From NCBI RefSeq assembly GCF_004348115.1, contig NZ_QPFB01000001.1, forward strand, positions 3,426,028 through 3,490,027: a DNA stretch of 64,000 nucleotides, written 5' to 3'. A model generated the notes under the pieces. The model saw only the letters and a list, made by a program, of their open reading frames with translations, made no database searches and was not told the origin of the DNA. Numbering within the stretch: position 1 is the first letter of the stretch; every line of letters begins with the position of its first letter. Positions 18,036 through 28,662 of this stretch are shown here, piece after piece. Position numbers and translations under genes: made by a program. This DNA comes from Stenotrophomonas sp. ATCM1_4 (GTDB taxonomy: Bacteria > Pseudomonadota > Gammaproteobacteria > Xanthomonadales > Xanthomonadaceae).

Positions 18036-19210
18036 TGGCCGCGGGCCTCCAGCGCGGCCACCGCCGGCAGGGTCTTGCCTTCCAGGAACTCCAGGAACGC
18101 GCCGCCGCCGGTGGAGATGTAGCTGACTTCCTTGGCGATGCCGTACTTGTCCACGGCGGCCAGGGTGTCACCACCGCCGGCGATGGAGAATGCCTGCGAG
18201 CTGGCGATGGCGCGGGCCAGTGCCTCGGTGCCCTTGCCGAACGCGTCGAACTCGAACACGCCAACCGGGCCGTTCCAGACCACGGTGCCGGCCTTGGCGA
18301 TCAATGCGGCGTACTGCTCGGCGGTCTTCGGGCCGATGTCCAGGATCATGTCATCGGCACCCACCGCATCGACCGCCTTGACCGTGGCCGGCGCGTCGGC
18401 GGCGAACGCCGGTGCGACCACCACGTCGACCGGCAGCGGGATTTCGGCGCCGCGCGCCTTGGCCGCGGCGTCGATGTTGCGCGCGGTGTCGAGCAGGTCG
18501 TTCTCCACCAGCGACTTGCCCACGCCATGGCCTTCGGCGGCGATGAAGGTGTTGGCGATGCCGCCACCAACGATCAGCTGGTCCACCTTGCTCACCAAGC
18601 TGGACAGCAGTTCGAGCTTGGTCGACACCTTGGAACCGGCGACGATGGCCAGCAGCGGACGGGCCGGGTTGGCCAACGCCTTGTCCAGCGCATCTAGCTC
18701 GGCCATCAACAGCGGGCCACCGGCGGCAACCGGTGCGAAGCGGATCACGCCATGCGTGGACGCCTGCGCACGGTGCGCGGTGCCGAAGGCATCCATCACG
18801 AACACGTCGCACAGTGCGGCGTACTTCCTGGACAGCGCCTCGTCATCCTTGCCCTCGCCCACGTTCATGCGGCAGTTTTCCAGCAGCACGATTTTGCCCG
18901 GGGCCACATCCACACCATCCACCCAGTCCTTGACCAGCGGCACGTCCACGCCCAGCAGCTCGGACAGCCGCCTGGCGACCGGTGCCAGCGAATCGGCCTG
19001 GCTCCACACGCCTTCCTTCGGGCGCCCCAGGTGCGAGGTGACCAGCACCGCGGCGCCCTTTTCCAGCGCCAGCTTCAGCGTCGGAAGCGAGGCAGTGATG
19101 CGCTGCTCGGAGGTGATCCTGCCATTCTCGTCGATCGGCACGTTCAGATCCTGGCGGATCAGGACACGCTTGCCGGAAAGATCGAGGTCGGTCATGCGAA
19201 CGATGGACAT
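18032..19210 (-). CDS. pgk: Phosphoglycerate kinase
   Basis: 392 residues from ATG 19210 (GGAG 11 bases upstream); the alternative ATG at 19195 has no ribosome site. It transfers phosphate from 1,3-bisphosphoglycerate to ADP. Visible: [13 protein letters not shown] near residue 17, [10 protein letters not shown] near 62, [11 protein letters not shown] near 195, and the C-terminal nucleotide loop [15 protein letters not shown]. The gap gene is not adjacent; it lies 6.6 kb away beyond a GNAT gene, the DUF2339/DUF3999 pair, an HxlR regulator and a pirin. Confidence 0.96.
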   Translation of the reverse strand: MSIVRMTDLDLSGKRVLIRQDLNVPIDENGRITSEQRITASLPTLKLALEKGAAVLVTSHLGRPKEGVWSQADSLAPVARRLSELLGVDVPLVKDWVDGVDVAPGKIVLLENCRMNVGEGKDDEALSRKYAALCDVFVMDAFGTAHRAQASTHGVIRFAPVAAGGPLLMAELDALDKALANPARPLLAIVAGSKVSTKLELLSSLVSKVDQLIVGGGIANTFIAAEGHGVGKSLVENDLLDTARNIDAAAKARGAEIPLPVDVVVAPAFAADAPATVKAVDAVGADDMILDIGPKTAEQYAALIAKAGTVVWNGPVGVFEFDAFGKGTEALARAIASSQAFSIAGGGDTLAAVDKYGIAKEVSYISTGGGAFLEFLEGKTLPAVAALEARGQ

Positions 19211-19292
19211 GGCAGTATCTGCTCCGCAGGGGGTAGGAAACCCCCATTTTCGCCCGCCCCGGCAACCGGGGCAAACCCGGGATTCGTTACCG

Positions 19293-19853
19293 ATGCAGAT
19301 ACCGCTGCCCCAACCTGAACTGCACAGCAGCCGCCTGCGCCTGCGCGAGGTCCGCCAGGACGACGCCGCGGCGCTGTACGACATCCATTCCGACCCGGTG
19401 GTGATGCGCTACTGGAGCTACCCGGCCTGGACCGAACTGGCACAGGCCGAGCAGAAAGTGGCCGACATCCTGAGCCAACGGCGCGAGCAGGAAATACTGA
19501 TCTGGGCGATCGCGGACAAGGCGAGCGACCAGTTGATCGGCACCGCCGTTGCCTTCGCGCTGAACCGCGACCAGGGCCGCGCCGAGATCGGCTACAGCCT
19601 GCGCCGTGACCGGCAGGGGCAAGGGCTGGCAGTGGAAGCGATGCGGCTGATCGTGCCCTACCTGTTCGATGTGCTTGAACTGCGGCGGCTGGAAGCGGAC
19701 ATCGACCCACGCAACGCAGCCTCGTGCCGGCTGGTGGAAAAGCTTGGCTTCGTGCGCGAAGGCGTGCTGCGTGAGCGCTGGCACGTCAACGGCGAGATCA
19801 CCGATACGGCGCTGTATGGGCTGCTGGAACGGGACTTCAGGCGCGGGGAATGA
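19293..19853 (+). CDS. GNAT-family N-acetyltransferase, RimJ/RimL type
   Basis: 186 residues from ATG 19293. It is divergent from pgk with 82 bases between. Features of the RimJ/RimL branch: [20 protein letters not shown] at the N-terminus, the acetyl-CoA loop [14 protein letters not shown] near residue 110, and [24 protein letters not shown] near 140. Likely acetylates an amine of a protein N-terminus or small molecule using acetyl-CoA. The open frame upstream of 19293 is antisense to pgk and is excluded. Family secure; substrate unknown. Confidence 0.88.
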   Translation: MQIPLPQPELHSSRLRLREVRQDDAAALYDIHSDPVVMRYWSYPAWTELAQAEQKVADILSQRREQEILIWAIADKASDQLIGTAVAFALNRDQGRAEIGYSLRRDRQGQGLAVEAMRLIVPYLFDVLELRRLEADIDPRNAASCRLVEKLGFVREGVLRERWHVNGEITDTALYGLLERDFRRGE

Positions 19854-19958
19854 ATCGCAACGCGCCGATGCGATGCTTCATGGCGCTGCGGCTGCTGCGG
19901 GAGGGTAGCCTTCAGAAGCAAAAGCCCTGCGATCCAGCAAACCGGCAAGCGCCACCTC

Positions 19959-21338
19959 TCACTGCTTTCCGGCCTGACCACTGCGGATCAGGCTGAGCGC
20001 GAACCCGGCCACCACCAACGCCCCCAACACCAGCACGGCCCATAGCACGAGGTTCTTCCAGTCGCGCGGCGTCTGAGCCGGCTGGTACGCCGCATCACCT
20101 GCGCGCTGCGCCTGTGCCCCCAGGCTTGCCGCAACCGGTTGCCACTGCTGGCCGTTGCGTGCGCGCAGCGCATCCAGCATCGGGTCGAGCGCGGCCTGCG
20201 CCTGGCCCACGTTCGCGCTGCCCGCCACCAGCAGGTACGGCGCCCTGCCCTGCGTCAGGAACATCACGCTGCCCGGGCGGTAGCCCAATCGCAGCTCCGG
20301 GGCCTGCGCCGGCTCCGAACCGGGCTCTGCCTGCAGGCGCCATTCGCGGTCCGTAACCGTCCCGGAGGTCTCCAGCGGGGCCGAGCGCTGCTGCTGGCCG
20401 CCTTCGCTCAGGTTCCACGCATTCCAGCCCTGGGTCAGGGTCTGCCAGTGCGGGGTCTGGCCGTCCGCGCCGGTGCGGTCCAGATCGCGACTGGAAACCG
20501 TCCAGCTCACCGCACTGTTGGCCGGCATCACCACATCCAGCCGCTGCACCGGCAGGCGTCCCTTGAGCGTGTACAGATAGCCGTCACGGGCGTTGCCACC
20601 GGATTGCGCCTGCAGGACCTGCCATTGCCAGTCGCCGGCGTCGACCATGTCGGCCATCTCACCGCGCAGGCCGCGCAGGGCCGGCGCACCGTGCCGCTGC
20701 AGTGGCACCAGCCGCAGGTAGCGCAGGCCGCTCTCGACCTTGATGGTGGTGTTGCGCAGGGCACGGCCCTGGTTGTTCAACTGCACCAGCCGCACCTGCG
20801 GATCCAGCACCTGCCAGCCGCGCAGGTCATCGCTGCCTTCCAGGCGGTAACCCAGGTCGAGCGTTGCCGAGGGGTCCGCCCAATCAACCTGCAATGCACG
20901 CAGCTTGCCGGCATCCTTGTCCAGGTCCACCAGCCACACCGGATCGGCACTACCCGCTTCTCCGGCCCGTGCCACCGAGTTGCGGATGGACAACACCTTG
21001 CCGCCGCCGTCCCGCTCGACCACCACGTTCAGGTCATCATCCGCCGTCGCTGCGGACACCGGCAGCGCGAACCAGGACAACTCCACCGTGCGCAGCGGTG
21101 CGGACAGCGGCATGGCCGCTGCGTACACCGCGCTGGCCACCGGCTTGCCGTCGGCATCGAGCACGCGTACATCACGCAGGTCGCGCCAGTGCGCGGCAGC
21201 ATACACGGAGGCATCCAGCGGCACCCGGTACGCGCCCGCGTCCGGCTGGGACAACTGCAACGGCCATTGCCGGGCGAAATCGTCGGCAGCCTGCGCGCCC
21301 ATCGGCAACAGGGCCAGCCACAGCAGACGCTTGATCAT
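19959..21338 (-). CDS. DUF3999 family envelope protein
   Basis: 459 residues. The ATG overlaps the stop of the DUF2339 gene (ATGA), so the two are translationally coupled. Signal peptide to about residue 18 (LLWLALLPMGAQA), a large extracytoplasmic beta-rich domain (Trp- and Asp-rich, about 20-400), then one C-terminal membrane anchor (about 425-447) and a short basic tail. The body carries repeated RDLRDVRVLDADGKPVASAVYAAA-like elements resembling carbohydrate- or protein-binding sandwiches. No catalytic motif is visible. DUF3999 is commonly found next to DUF2339; function unknown. Likely inner-membrane anchored facing the periplasm. Confidence 0.85.
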   Translation of the reverse strand: MIKRLLWLALLPMGAQAADDFARQWPLQLSQPDAGAYRVPLDASVYAAAHWRDLRDVRVLDADGKPVASAVYAAAMPLSAPLRTVELSWFALPVSAATADDDLNVVVERDGGGKVLSIRNSVARAGEAGSADPVWLVDLDKDAGKLRALQVDWADPSATLDLGYRLEGSDDLRGWQVLDPQVRLVQLNNQGRALRNTTIKVESGLRYLRLVPLQRHGAPALRGLRGEMADMVDAGDWQWQVLQAQSGGNARDGYLYTLKGRLPVQRLDVVMPANSAVSWTVSSRDLDRTGADGQTPHWQTLTQGWNAWNLSEGGQQQRSAPLETSGTVTDREWRLQAEPGSEPAQAPELRLGYRPGSVMFLTQGRAPYLLVAGSANVGQAQAALDPMLDALRARNGQQWQPVAASLGAQAQRAGDAAYQPAQTPRDWKNLVLWAVLVLGALVVAGFALSLIRSGQAGKQ

Positions 21339-24049
21339 GCGGATACTTCCTCGTTGTTGTTCGTCGCTGCCGCGCGTCGCGGCGGTGCCGGGGCCAGCCA
21401 GCCCACCAGGGTGCACAGCAGGCCATAGGCGATGAACGCGCCAATACCCAGCAGGTCGCCGAGGTTGCCACGATCGACCAGCAGCAGCTTGGCCAGCACC
21501 ACGCCCATCAGGATCGCGCCGGCCAGCCACAGCCCCCATTGCCCGCGCCGCGAGCCGGATACCCAGCCCACCACGCCCAGCAGGCTCCACACCACGGTCA
21601 GGCTGGTCTGCGCCAGCTGGGTGCCGAGCAGACGATCACTCCACGGCTCGCCGCCCCACTGGTGCACGGCGCGCAGGGTCATCACCGTCACCAGCACCAA
21701 CGCGGCGACGGCCATCCCCACCAGCTGCGCCGGCGGCGCATGTCCGTCACGGCCCTGCCACACGCGCATGGCGACCAGCACCAGCACTGCAACCTCGGCC
21801 AGTTCCAATGGATTGAACAGCACGATCCAGGGCAACGGCGCGGCGCTGCCGGCGCTGGCCAGCGAGCCCAGCCACCACAGGCCAAGCACGCCGAACACCG
21901 CCGCCTGCAATGCCAGGCGGTAGCGATCGAAAGCCTCGCCCAACGGTTGCGCCAGCCAGTTCCAGCGACGCATCGACACCAGGCCGAGCAGCAACCAGGG
22001 CGATGCCAGCAGCAGCCCGACCCAGCCTTCGGCCAGCGTGAAACGCTCGCCGATGTGCCAGGCCAGCAGCGACAGCACGGTCGGCCACAACAGCCACCAC
22101 GCCAACTGCGCCAGGCCCACGATCACGCCGCTGCCGGCACGCAGGCACAAAAGACTGCGGATGCCGAGCACCGCGAACACCAGCCAGGCCCAGAGCCCGT
22201 AACCGGCAAACGGCTGGCCGTAGTTGTCGACCTGCAGGAACGCCAACGGGAACGCGACCACCAGGCATCCCAGCGTGGTCAACGACAACAGCAGGGCCGG
22301 CGCACGCCGCTGTACTTCGGCGGCCAGCCAACCGGTCACGCCAAACACCAGCAAGACCACGTGCAGACGGCTGCTCCACGCCACATGCTGGTCGTTCTCG
22401 CGGAGCAGGTTGCCCAACCACCAGAGCAGGCCCCAGCCGTAGGCAGCGATGGCCACCGGCAGGCGGCCTGCACCGCGGTACAACCAGGCGGTGGCCAAGC
22501 CAGCCAGCGCGATCAGCAACGCCCCCATGAAGGTCGCGTTGGCGATGCCCAGGGTGCCGTCGCCATAGGCATTACCCGCACCGACGAGCAGTGCGCCGCC
22601 GGCCAGCACTTGCAGGCCGATACCCGTCCAGCGCGCGAGCCTGCGCTCCTGCATGAGCCCCAGCCACACCAGGCCGGCCCCCTCCAGCGCGAACACCGAA
22701 GCGGTGACGCGCGCTGACAAGGCCAGCGGCACCGCCAACGTCGCAAAACCCACCGCCAGGATCGCGTAACCGCGCGCCAGCACGTCCAGGCGCTCCTTGT
22801 GGATCAGCGCCTTGGCCAGCAGCGCATACACCACCGCAACGCCCAGCGCGCACAACGCCAGCGGCATGCGCTCGCCCTGCAGCAACCCGGCCTGCAGCGA
22901 GAACGCGATCAACGGCGTGCCGAACAACAGGCAACCATCGATGCGCGCGCTGCCCGGCGTGCTTGCCTTGCGTGCATACAGCAAGGGCAGCAGCAGGTAG
23001 AACACGAAGAACAGCACCAGGAACGGCTGGGTGCTGTTGAACTTGGCCGGTGCGTACTGCAGCACGCCCCACAGCGTGCCGATGCCCCAGGTGAAGGCGA
23101 AGCCCAGCAGGTTGAGGATGCGCCACGGGCGTACCCAGGCGATGGCGAAGATGCCGGCGTTGAGCAGCGCGTAGTACGAGAACAGGCCCACGTGGTTGCC
23201 ACTGTTGCTGGACAGCCAGATCGGCGCCATGAACCCGGCCAGCACCCCCAGGATGGCGAGCGTGCGTGACTCCTGCAGCACCGCCATCACCGACAGCCCG
23301 GCGATCAACACCACGCTGATCAGGAACGCGGGCACCGCGTCGATGAAGCCGTAGATCTTGAACGCCGCAAACACGGTCAACAGCAATATGCCGATGCTGC
23401 CCCCCTGCAGCGCCAGGGCGAATGTCCGGTGGCTTTCACGCTTGCGCCAGGCGAAGACCAGCCCGGCCAGGGCCGCCACACTGACCGCCACCAGGCGCAT
23501 CTGCGCGGAGATGCTCACCCAGCCCTGGTCACTGGCGTACTTGAGCAACGCCGCGACACCGGCCAGCAACACCAGCATGCCCACCTTGACTGGCACATTG
23601 CCGCTGGTGAACCACTGGCGGACACGTTCGATGCCACGTTCGATGAAATTGGGCCCGGAGGGCGCGGCCGGCGCGCGTCTCGGCTCCGGGGTTGGTTCCG
23701 GGATCGGCTCGACCGGTGCCGCAGACACGCGGACCGGCTCCGGCAAGGGCGGTGGTGCGGGAGCTGCCGACGTTACGTCGACCGGCGGCGCTGCCACGGC
23801 CGGCGCCGCTTCGGGGATGGCCTCCGGCAGCTGCGTGGCAGGCTCCTCGAACGCGTCGGGTTGCATCCAGCCGTAGGGCCGCTCTGCCTCGCTCGCGGAC
23901 GCCGGCTCCTGCGCTGCCAATGCTGCCTCAAGCGCCGTGACCCTGCGCTTGAGCGAGGACACCGACACCAGCGCGATCAACAGCAGCACCGGCATCGCCA
24001 GCACCACGATCAGCAGCAGGATCCCGAACAACCACAGTATCTCTTCCAT
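21335..24049 (-). CDS. DUF2339 polytopic membrane protein
   Basis: 904 residues. One N-terminal membrane helix (about 4-32), a short coiled segment (SLKRRVTALEAALAAQ), a Pro/Ala/Glu-rich linker (about 45-130), an amphipathic segment, then roughly twenty or more hydrophobic helices to the end. This is the layout of the DUF2339 family, whose function is not established. Conserved polar residues in helices are not obvious by eye. The DUF3999 partner starts inside its stop codon. The pair probably forms one inner-membrane assembly with a periplasmic sensor or binding arm (inference). Confidence 0.87.
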   Translation of the reverse strand: MEEILWLFGILLLIVVLAMPVLLLIALVSVSSLKRRVTALEAALAAQEPASASEAERPYGWMQPDAFEEPATQLPEAIPEAAPAVAAPPVDVTSAAPAPPPLPEPVRVSAAPVEPIPEPTPEPRRAPAAPSGPNFIERGIERVRQWFTSGNVPVKVGMLVLLAGVAALLKYASDQGWVSISAQMRLVAVSVAALAGLVFAWRKRESHRTFALALQGGSIGILLLTVFAAFKIYGFIDAVPAFLISVVLIAGLSVMAVLQESRTLAILGVLAGFMAPIWLSSNSGNHVGLFSYYALLNAGIFAIAWVRPWRILNLLGFAFTWGIGTLWGVLQYAPAKFNSTQPFLVLFFVFYLLLPLLYARKASTPGSARIDGCLLFGTPLIAFSLQAGLLQGERMPLALCALGVAVVYALLAKALIHKERLDVLARGYAILAVGFATLAVPLALSARVTASVFALEGAGLVWLGLMQERRLARWTGIGLQVLAGGALLVGAGNAYGDGTLGIANATFMGALLIALAGLATAWLYRGAGRLPVAIAAYGWGLLWWLGNLLRENDQHVAWSSRLHVVLLVFGVTGWLAAEVQRRAPALLLSLTTLGCLVVAFPLAFLQVDNYGQPFAGYGLWAWLVFAVLGIRSLLCLRAGSGVIVGLAQLAWWLLWPTVLSLLAWHIGERFTLAEGWVGLLLASPWLLLGLVSMRRWNWLAQPLGEAFDRYRLALQAAVFGVLGLWWLGSLASAGSAAPLPWIVLFNPLELAEVAVLVLVAMRVWQGRDGHAPPAQLVGMAVAALVLVTVMTLRAVHQWGGEPWSDRLLGTQLAQTSLTVVWSLLGVVGWVSGSRRGQWGLWLAGAILMGVVLAKLLLVDRGNLGDLLGIGAFIAYGLLCTLVGWLAPAPPRRAAATNNNEEVSA

Positions 24050-24146
24050 TACCGTCCTTGTACCCCGTCAGGTGCCGCACCACCTTAATCACGCGCTTGG
24101 GAAACGCAAGCCGTCACGCGACCACTTCACGCGCAGATAACATCCC

Positions 24147-24554
24147 TCAGGTCGCTGCAGCCACCGCCTCCCGGGCATCGAAGTCACGGCGCGCCATATC
24201 CATCGCCTCCCGGTGTTCATCGGCCCAGTGCAGCAGCGCATCCACCGGCTGCAACAGCGAACGCCCCAGGGCGGTCAAGGCGTAGTCCACCTGCGGCGGC
24301 ACGGTGGGATGCACCGTGCGGCTGACCAGGCAATCGCGTTCCAGCGCCTTCAAGGTCCGCGCCAGCATCCGCGGCGAGATGCCCTGCAGCTCGCGGCGCA
24401 ACGCGTTGAAACGCAGCGCCTGCGCCCGCAGGGCGATCACCGCCAGCAGGCTCCAGCGCTCACCGACCCGTTCCAGCAGCAGGCGCATCTGTTGGCAGTA
24501 CGCCGCCCCCTGCTCGCTGCCGCGCACGGTATCACCGGTGTGAGTAGCTGCCAT
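24147..24554 (-). CDS. HxlR-family winged-helix transcriptional regulator
   Basis: 135 residues from ATG 24554, preceded by a perfect AAGGAGG. HxlR hallmark: RVGERWSLLAVIAL (about 30-43), then RFNALRRELQGISPRMLARTLKALE as the HTH, and a winged VDYALTALGRSL. One cysteine (C20) near the N-terminus could sense quinones or electrophiles, as in QsrR/YodB relatives. It is divergent from the pirin gene with 112 bases between, the usual arrangement for a local regulator-target pair. The target is inferred from position only. Confidence 0.9.
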   Translation of the reverse strand: MAATHTGDTVRGSEQGAAYCQQMRLLLERVGERWSLLAVIALRAQALRFNALRRELQGISPRMLARTLKALERDCLVSRTVHPTVPPQVDYALTALGRSLLQPVDALLHWADEHREAMDMARRDFDAREAVAAAT

Positions 24555-24666
24555 CAACGTGCCTCCTTGTACCGCCGAACCGTGCGCCCCATCAATAGAC
24601 CATGCCGATGGCTCGGCCGCCAAGTACGCCGGGCCCCGCGTCCCGCATCCGCGTAAAGGAGTTCCC

Positions 24667-25707
24667 ATGTCCGACCTGATCCTCCGCAACGAGCCGCTCG
24701 GCCGCCCCTGGCCCGGCACCGACCCGTTCCTGTTCTGCATGCACCACCTGGACCACTACCCTGCGGCCACCGCCGAGCAGGGCGTGGACATGCGCCAGCT
24801 CGGCGGGCGTGAACTGGGCCAGGACTTCAGTGGCAAGGACGGCTGGAGCATGTACCACGGCGTCACCGTGCCCGGTTTCCCTGCCCACCCGCATCGCGGC
24901 TTCGAGACCGTCACCATGGTGCCGCAGGGGCTGGTCGACCACGCCGACTCGCTCGGTGCCACCGCGCGCTATGGCGACGGCGACGTGCAGTGGCTCACCA
25001 CCGGCCGCGGCGTGCAGCACTCGGAGATGTTCCCGCTGCGCGAGCGCGGGCAACCCAACCCGCTGGACCTCTACCAGATCTGGTTGAACCTGCCGCCGCG
25101 CAACAAGATGACCGACCCGGAGTTCGTGATGCTGTGGGGCGAACAGATCCCGTGGTACCGCCATGAAGGTGCGGCGGTCAAGGTCGTGGCTGGCCGCTAC
25201 CAGCCGCAGGAGTCGGCGCAGGCCGCCATCGTGCCGCTGGCGCCGGCGCGCAACTCCTGGGCTGCCAACCCGGACGCCGACGTCGCCATCTGGCAGATCC
25301 TGCTGCAGCCGGGAGCGACCTTGACCCTGCCAGCCGCGACCGGCACCGGCACCCGGCGCACGCTGTATGTGCACGGCGGCCAGCAGCTGGAGGTGGATGG
25401 CAGCCCCGTGGCCAGCCCCCGCCTGCTGGAAGTCGCCGCCGATGCCACGCTGCCCCTGCACAACACCGGTACCGAACAGGTCCGGATCCTGCTGCTGCAG
25501 GGCGTGCCGATCGGTGAACCGGTAGCGGCTTACGGCCCGTTCGTGATGAACACCGCCGGGGAGATCGAACAGGCCCGCCGCGACTATGGGCGCACCCAGT
25601 TCGGCGGCTGGCCGTGGCCCAGCTACGGCCCGGTACATCCGGTTGGACAGGGACGCTTTGCCAGGTACCCCGGCAGCGACACCATCGATACACCACCGAC
25701 CGCCTGA
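24667..25707 (+). CDS. Pirin-family cupin protein
   Basis: 346 residues, ATG with AAAGGAG upstream. Two cupin domains; the N-terminal one has the pirin metal site motif PAHPHRGFETVTMV (about 76-89) with further ligands in GRGVQHSEM (about 115). Bacterial pirins include quercetin 2,3-dioxygenases and redox-linked regulators. The protein is longer than the E. coli YhhW type (about 230) and like the longer YhaK/PA-type proteins with an extra C-terminal segment. Divergent from the HxlR regulator, suggesting induction by a quinone or phenolic signal (inference). Confidence 0.88.
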   Translation: MSDLILRNEPLGRPWPGTDPFLFCMHHLDHYPAATAEQGVDMRQLGGRELGQDFSGKDGWSMYHGVTVPGFPAHPHRGFETVTMVPQGLVDHADSLGATARYGDGDVQWLTTGRGVQHSEMFPLRERGQPNPLDLYQIWLNLPPRNKMTDPEFVMLWGEQIPWYRHEGAAVKVVAGRYQPQESAQAAIVPLAPARNSWAANPDADVAIWQILLQPGATLTLPAATGTGTRRTLYVHGGQQLEVDGSPVASPRLLEVAADATLPLHNTGTEQVRILLLQGVPIGEPVAAYGPFVMNTAGEIEQARRDYGRTQFGGWPWPSYGPVHPVGQGRFARYPGSDTIDTPPTA

Positions 25708-25780
25708 TCCCGGCAGCAAGGCACCCTCGCCCGGGCCGGCACGGTGCATTCCCCGCGACGGCGACCATTGATCGACGGCA

Positions 25781-25810
25781 AAAAGAAAGGGCGCCCTCAA
25801 GGCGCCCTTT
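25781..25810 (-). terminator. Intrinsic terminator of gap
   Basis: Stem AAAGGGCGCC (25786-25795) with GGCGCCCTTT (25801-25810), 5-base loop. On the minus strand it is followed by CTTTTTG, a classic rho-independent signal 22 bases after the gap stop. It may also stop transcripts from the pirin gene. Confidence 0.88.
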
Positions 25811-25832
25811 CCCCATCCACGCAGCGTGCCGG

Positions 25833-27038
<1,206 letters not shown>

Positions 27039-27045
27039 TTACAAC

Positions 27046-27690
27046 ATGCGCAAGACCTCCGCCCTGTTGCTCTCCGGCCTGGCCGCCGCCATGGCCCTGG
27101 CCGCCGCTCCCGCCATGGCCCAGTCCAAGGGTGACTGGACGCTGGGCGTCGGCGTGCACGCCGTCGACCCGAAGTCCGATGCCGGTGACCTCAACGGCGC
27201 CGCCCTGGGTCTGGGCGCCCTGCCGACCAAGGTCGACAGCAGCGTCCGCCCGACCGTCACCTTCGAGTACTTCGTCGCCGACAACGTGGGCATCGAAGTG
27301 CTGGGCGCCCTGCCGTTCAAGCACGAAATCAGCATCGACGGCGTCGGCAAGGTCGGCGAGACCAAGCAGCTGCCGCCGGTCGTCTCGCTGCAGTACCACT
27401 TCGCCAACAGCAGCAAGGTCACCCCGTTCGTCGGCCTGGGCGTGAACTACACCAAGTTCTTCAGCACCGACAGCAAGGGTGCCCTGGCCGGCACCAAGCT
27501 GAAGCTGGAGGACTCCTGGGGCCTGGCCGCGCACGCGGGCCTGGACTTCGCGCTGAGCGAGAAGGGCGCGCTGCGCGTGGACCTGCGCTGGGCCGACATC
27601 GACTCCAAGGTCAAGGTCAACGGCAACACGCTGGGGACCGCCAAGGTCGACCCGCTGGTCTACGGCATGGCCTACGTCTTCAAGTTCTGA
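27046..27690 (+). CDS. ompW: Outer-membrane protein OmpW family
   Basis: 214 residues. Signal peptide to about residue 25 (AAAPAMAQ), then an eight-stranded barrel ending in Phe (YVFKF), typical for OmpW. Visible: WTLGVGVHAVDPKSDAGDLNG at the N-terminus, VRPTVTFEYFVADNVGIEVLGALPFKHEI, and a central VTPFVGLGVNYTKFF. OmpW forms a hydrophobic channel for small non-polar compounds. An FNR/Anr box lies upstream, so low-oxygen induction is expected. Strong terminator downstream. Confidence 0.94.
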   Translation: MRKTSALLLSGLAAAMALAAAPAMAQSKGDWTLGVGVHAVDPKSDAGDLNGAALGLGALPTKVDSSVRPTVTFEYFVADNVGIEVLGALPFKHEISIDGVGKVGETKQLPPVVSLQYHFANSSKVTPFVGLGVNYTKFFSTDSKGALAGTKLKLEDSWGLAAHAGLDFALSEKGALRVDLRWADIDSKVKVNGNTLGTAKVDPLVYGMAYVFKF

Positions 27691-27716
27691 GCCACGCCGG
27701 AACCTGCCGTACCCAC

Positions 27717-27747
27717 GCCCTCCCGGCCTCGCCGGGAGGGCGTTCTG
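27717..27747 (+). terminator. Terminator after ompW
   Basis: Perfect 11-bp stem GCCCTCCCGGC (27717-27727) with GCCGGGAGGGC (27731-27741), 3-base loop, followed by GTTCT. It lies 27 bases beyond the stop. Confidence 0.82.
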
Positions 27748-27795
27748 CCATGAACGGCATGCTGCCCGGCCATCGGCTGCCGCTAGAATGCGCCG

Positions 27796-28614
27796 ATGAA
27801 CAAGCCGTACCGACTCTCCGTTTCCCTCCTGGCTGTCGCCTTCACCGCCCTGCTGCCCGGCCACGCCCTTGCATGGGGCGCACAAGGCCATCGACTGGTC
27901 GCGCGCGTGGCCGAAACCCGCCTGGACCCGCAGGCCAGGGCCGAGGTGGAACGCCTGCTGGCCACCGAACCCGGCGCCACGCTGTCCAGCATCGCCCCGT
28001 GGGCCGATGACCTGCGTTCGCAGGACCCCGGCCTGGGCCGCCGCTCGGCCGGCTGGCACTACATCAACATGGCCGAGGAAGGCTGCGACTACGACCCGCC
28101 CAAGCACTGCCCGAACGGCAACTGCGTGGTCGAAGCACTCAAGGCGCAGGCGCAGATCCTGGCCGACCCGAGCAAGTCCGACGCCGAGCGCCTGCAGGCG
28201 CTGAAGTTCGTCGTGCATCTGGCCGGCGACGTGCACCAGCCCATGCATGCCGGCTACGGCCATGACCGCGGTGGCAACACCTACCAGTTGCAGTTCAACG
28301 GACGCGGCACCAACCTGCATTCGGTGTGGGACAGCGGCATGTTCTACCCGCTGCAGTTGAACGACGACCAGTTCCTGGAACGGCTTGAAGCCCTGCCCGC
28401 CCCGCGTGACGTCGGGCGCCCGCAGCTGCAGCGCGATGCCACGCGCTGGGCCGAGCAGTCCTGCAGGCTGGCCACCCGCAAGGGCGTGTACCCGGACACC
28501 CGCAAGGTCGGCGAGGAGTACGCCGCCACCTGGCGCCCCGTGGCCGAAGCGCAGGTCCGCCTGGCCGGCGAACGCCTGGCGGCCCTGTTGAACGACCTGC
28601 TCGACAGGCACTGA
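27796..28614 (+). CDS. S1/P1 nuclease-family secreted zinc enzyme
   Basis: 272 residues. Signal peptide cleaved after Ala26 in GHALA|W, leaving Trp27 as the mature N-terminus, which is a zinc ligand in P1 nuclease. The full set of nine trinuclear-zinc ligands is present: W27, H32, D71, H88, H141, D145, H151, H175, D179, with family spacing. Such enzymes cleave single-stranded nucleic acids or remove 3'-phosphates in the periplasm or outside the cell. In the related S. maltophilia enzyme this activity has been shown (known of the family). Monocistronic. The substrate range here is inferred. Confidence 0.93.
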   Translation: MNKPYRLSVSLLAVAFTALLPGHALAWGAQGHRLVARVAETRLDPQARAEVERLLATEPGATLSSIAPWADDLRSQDPGLGRRSAGWHYINMAEEGCDYDPPKHCPNGNCVVEALKAQAQILADPSKSDAERLQALKFVVHLAGDVHQPMHAGYGHDRGGNTYQLQFNGRGTNLHSVWDSGMFYPLQLNDDQFLERLEALPAPRDVGRPQLQRDATRWAEQSCRLATRKGVYPDTRKVGEEYAATWRPVAEAQVRLAGERLAALLNDLLDRH

Positions 28615-28662
28615 TCACCAGTGCCCGTTCCCCGGCGGCCGCCCGCCGCCGGGAACATCGCC

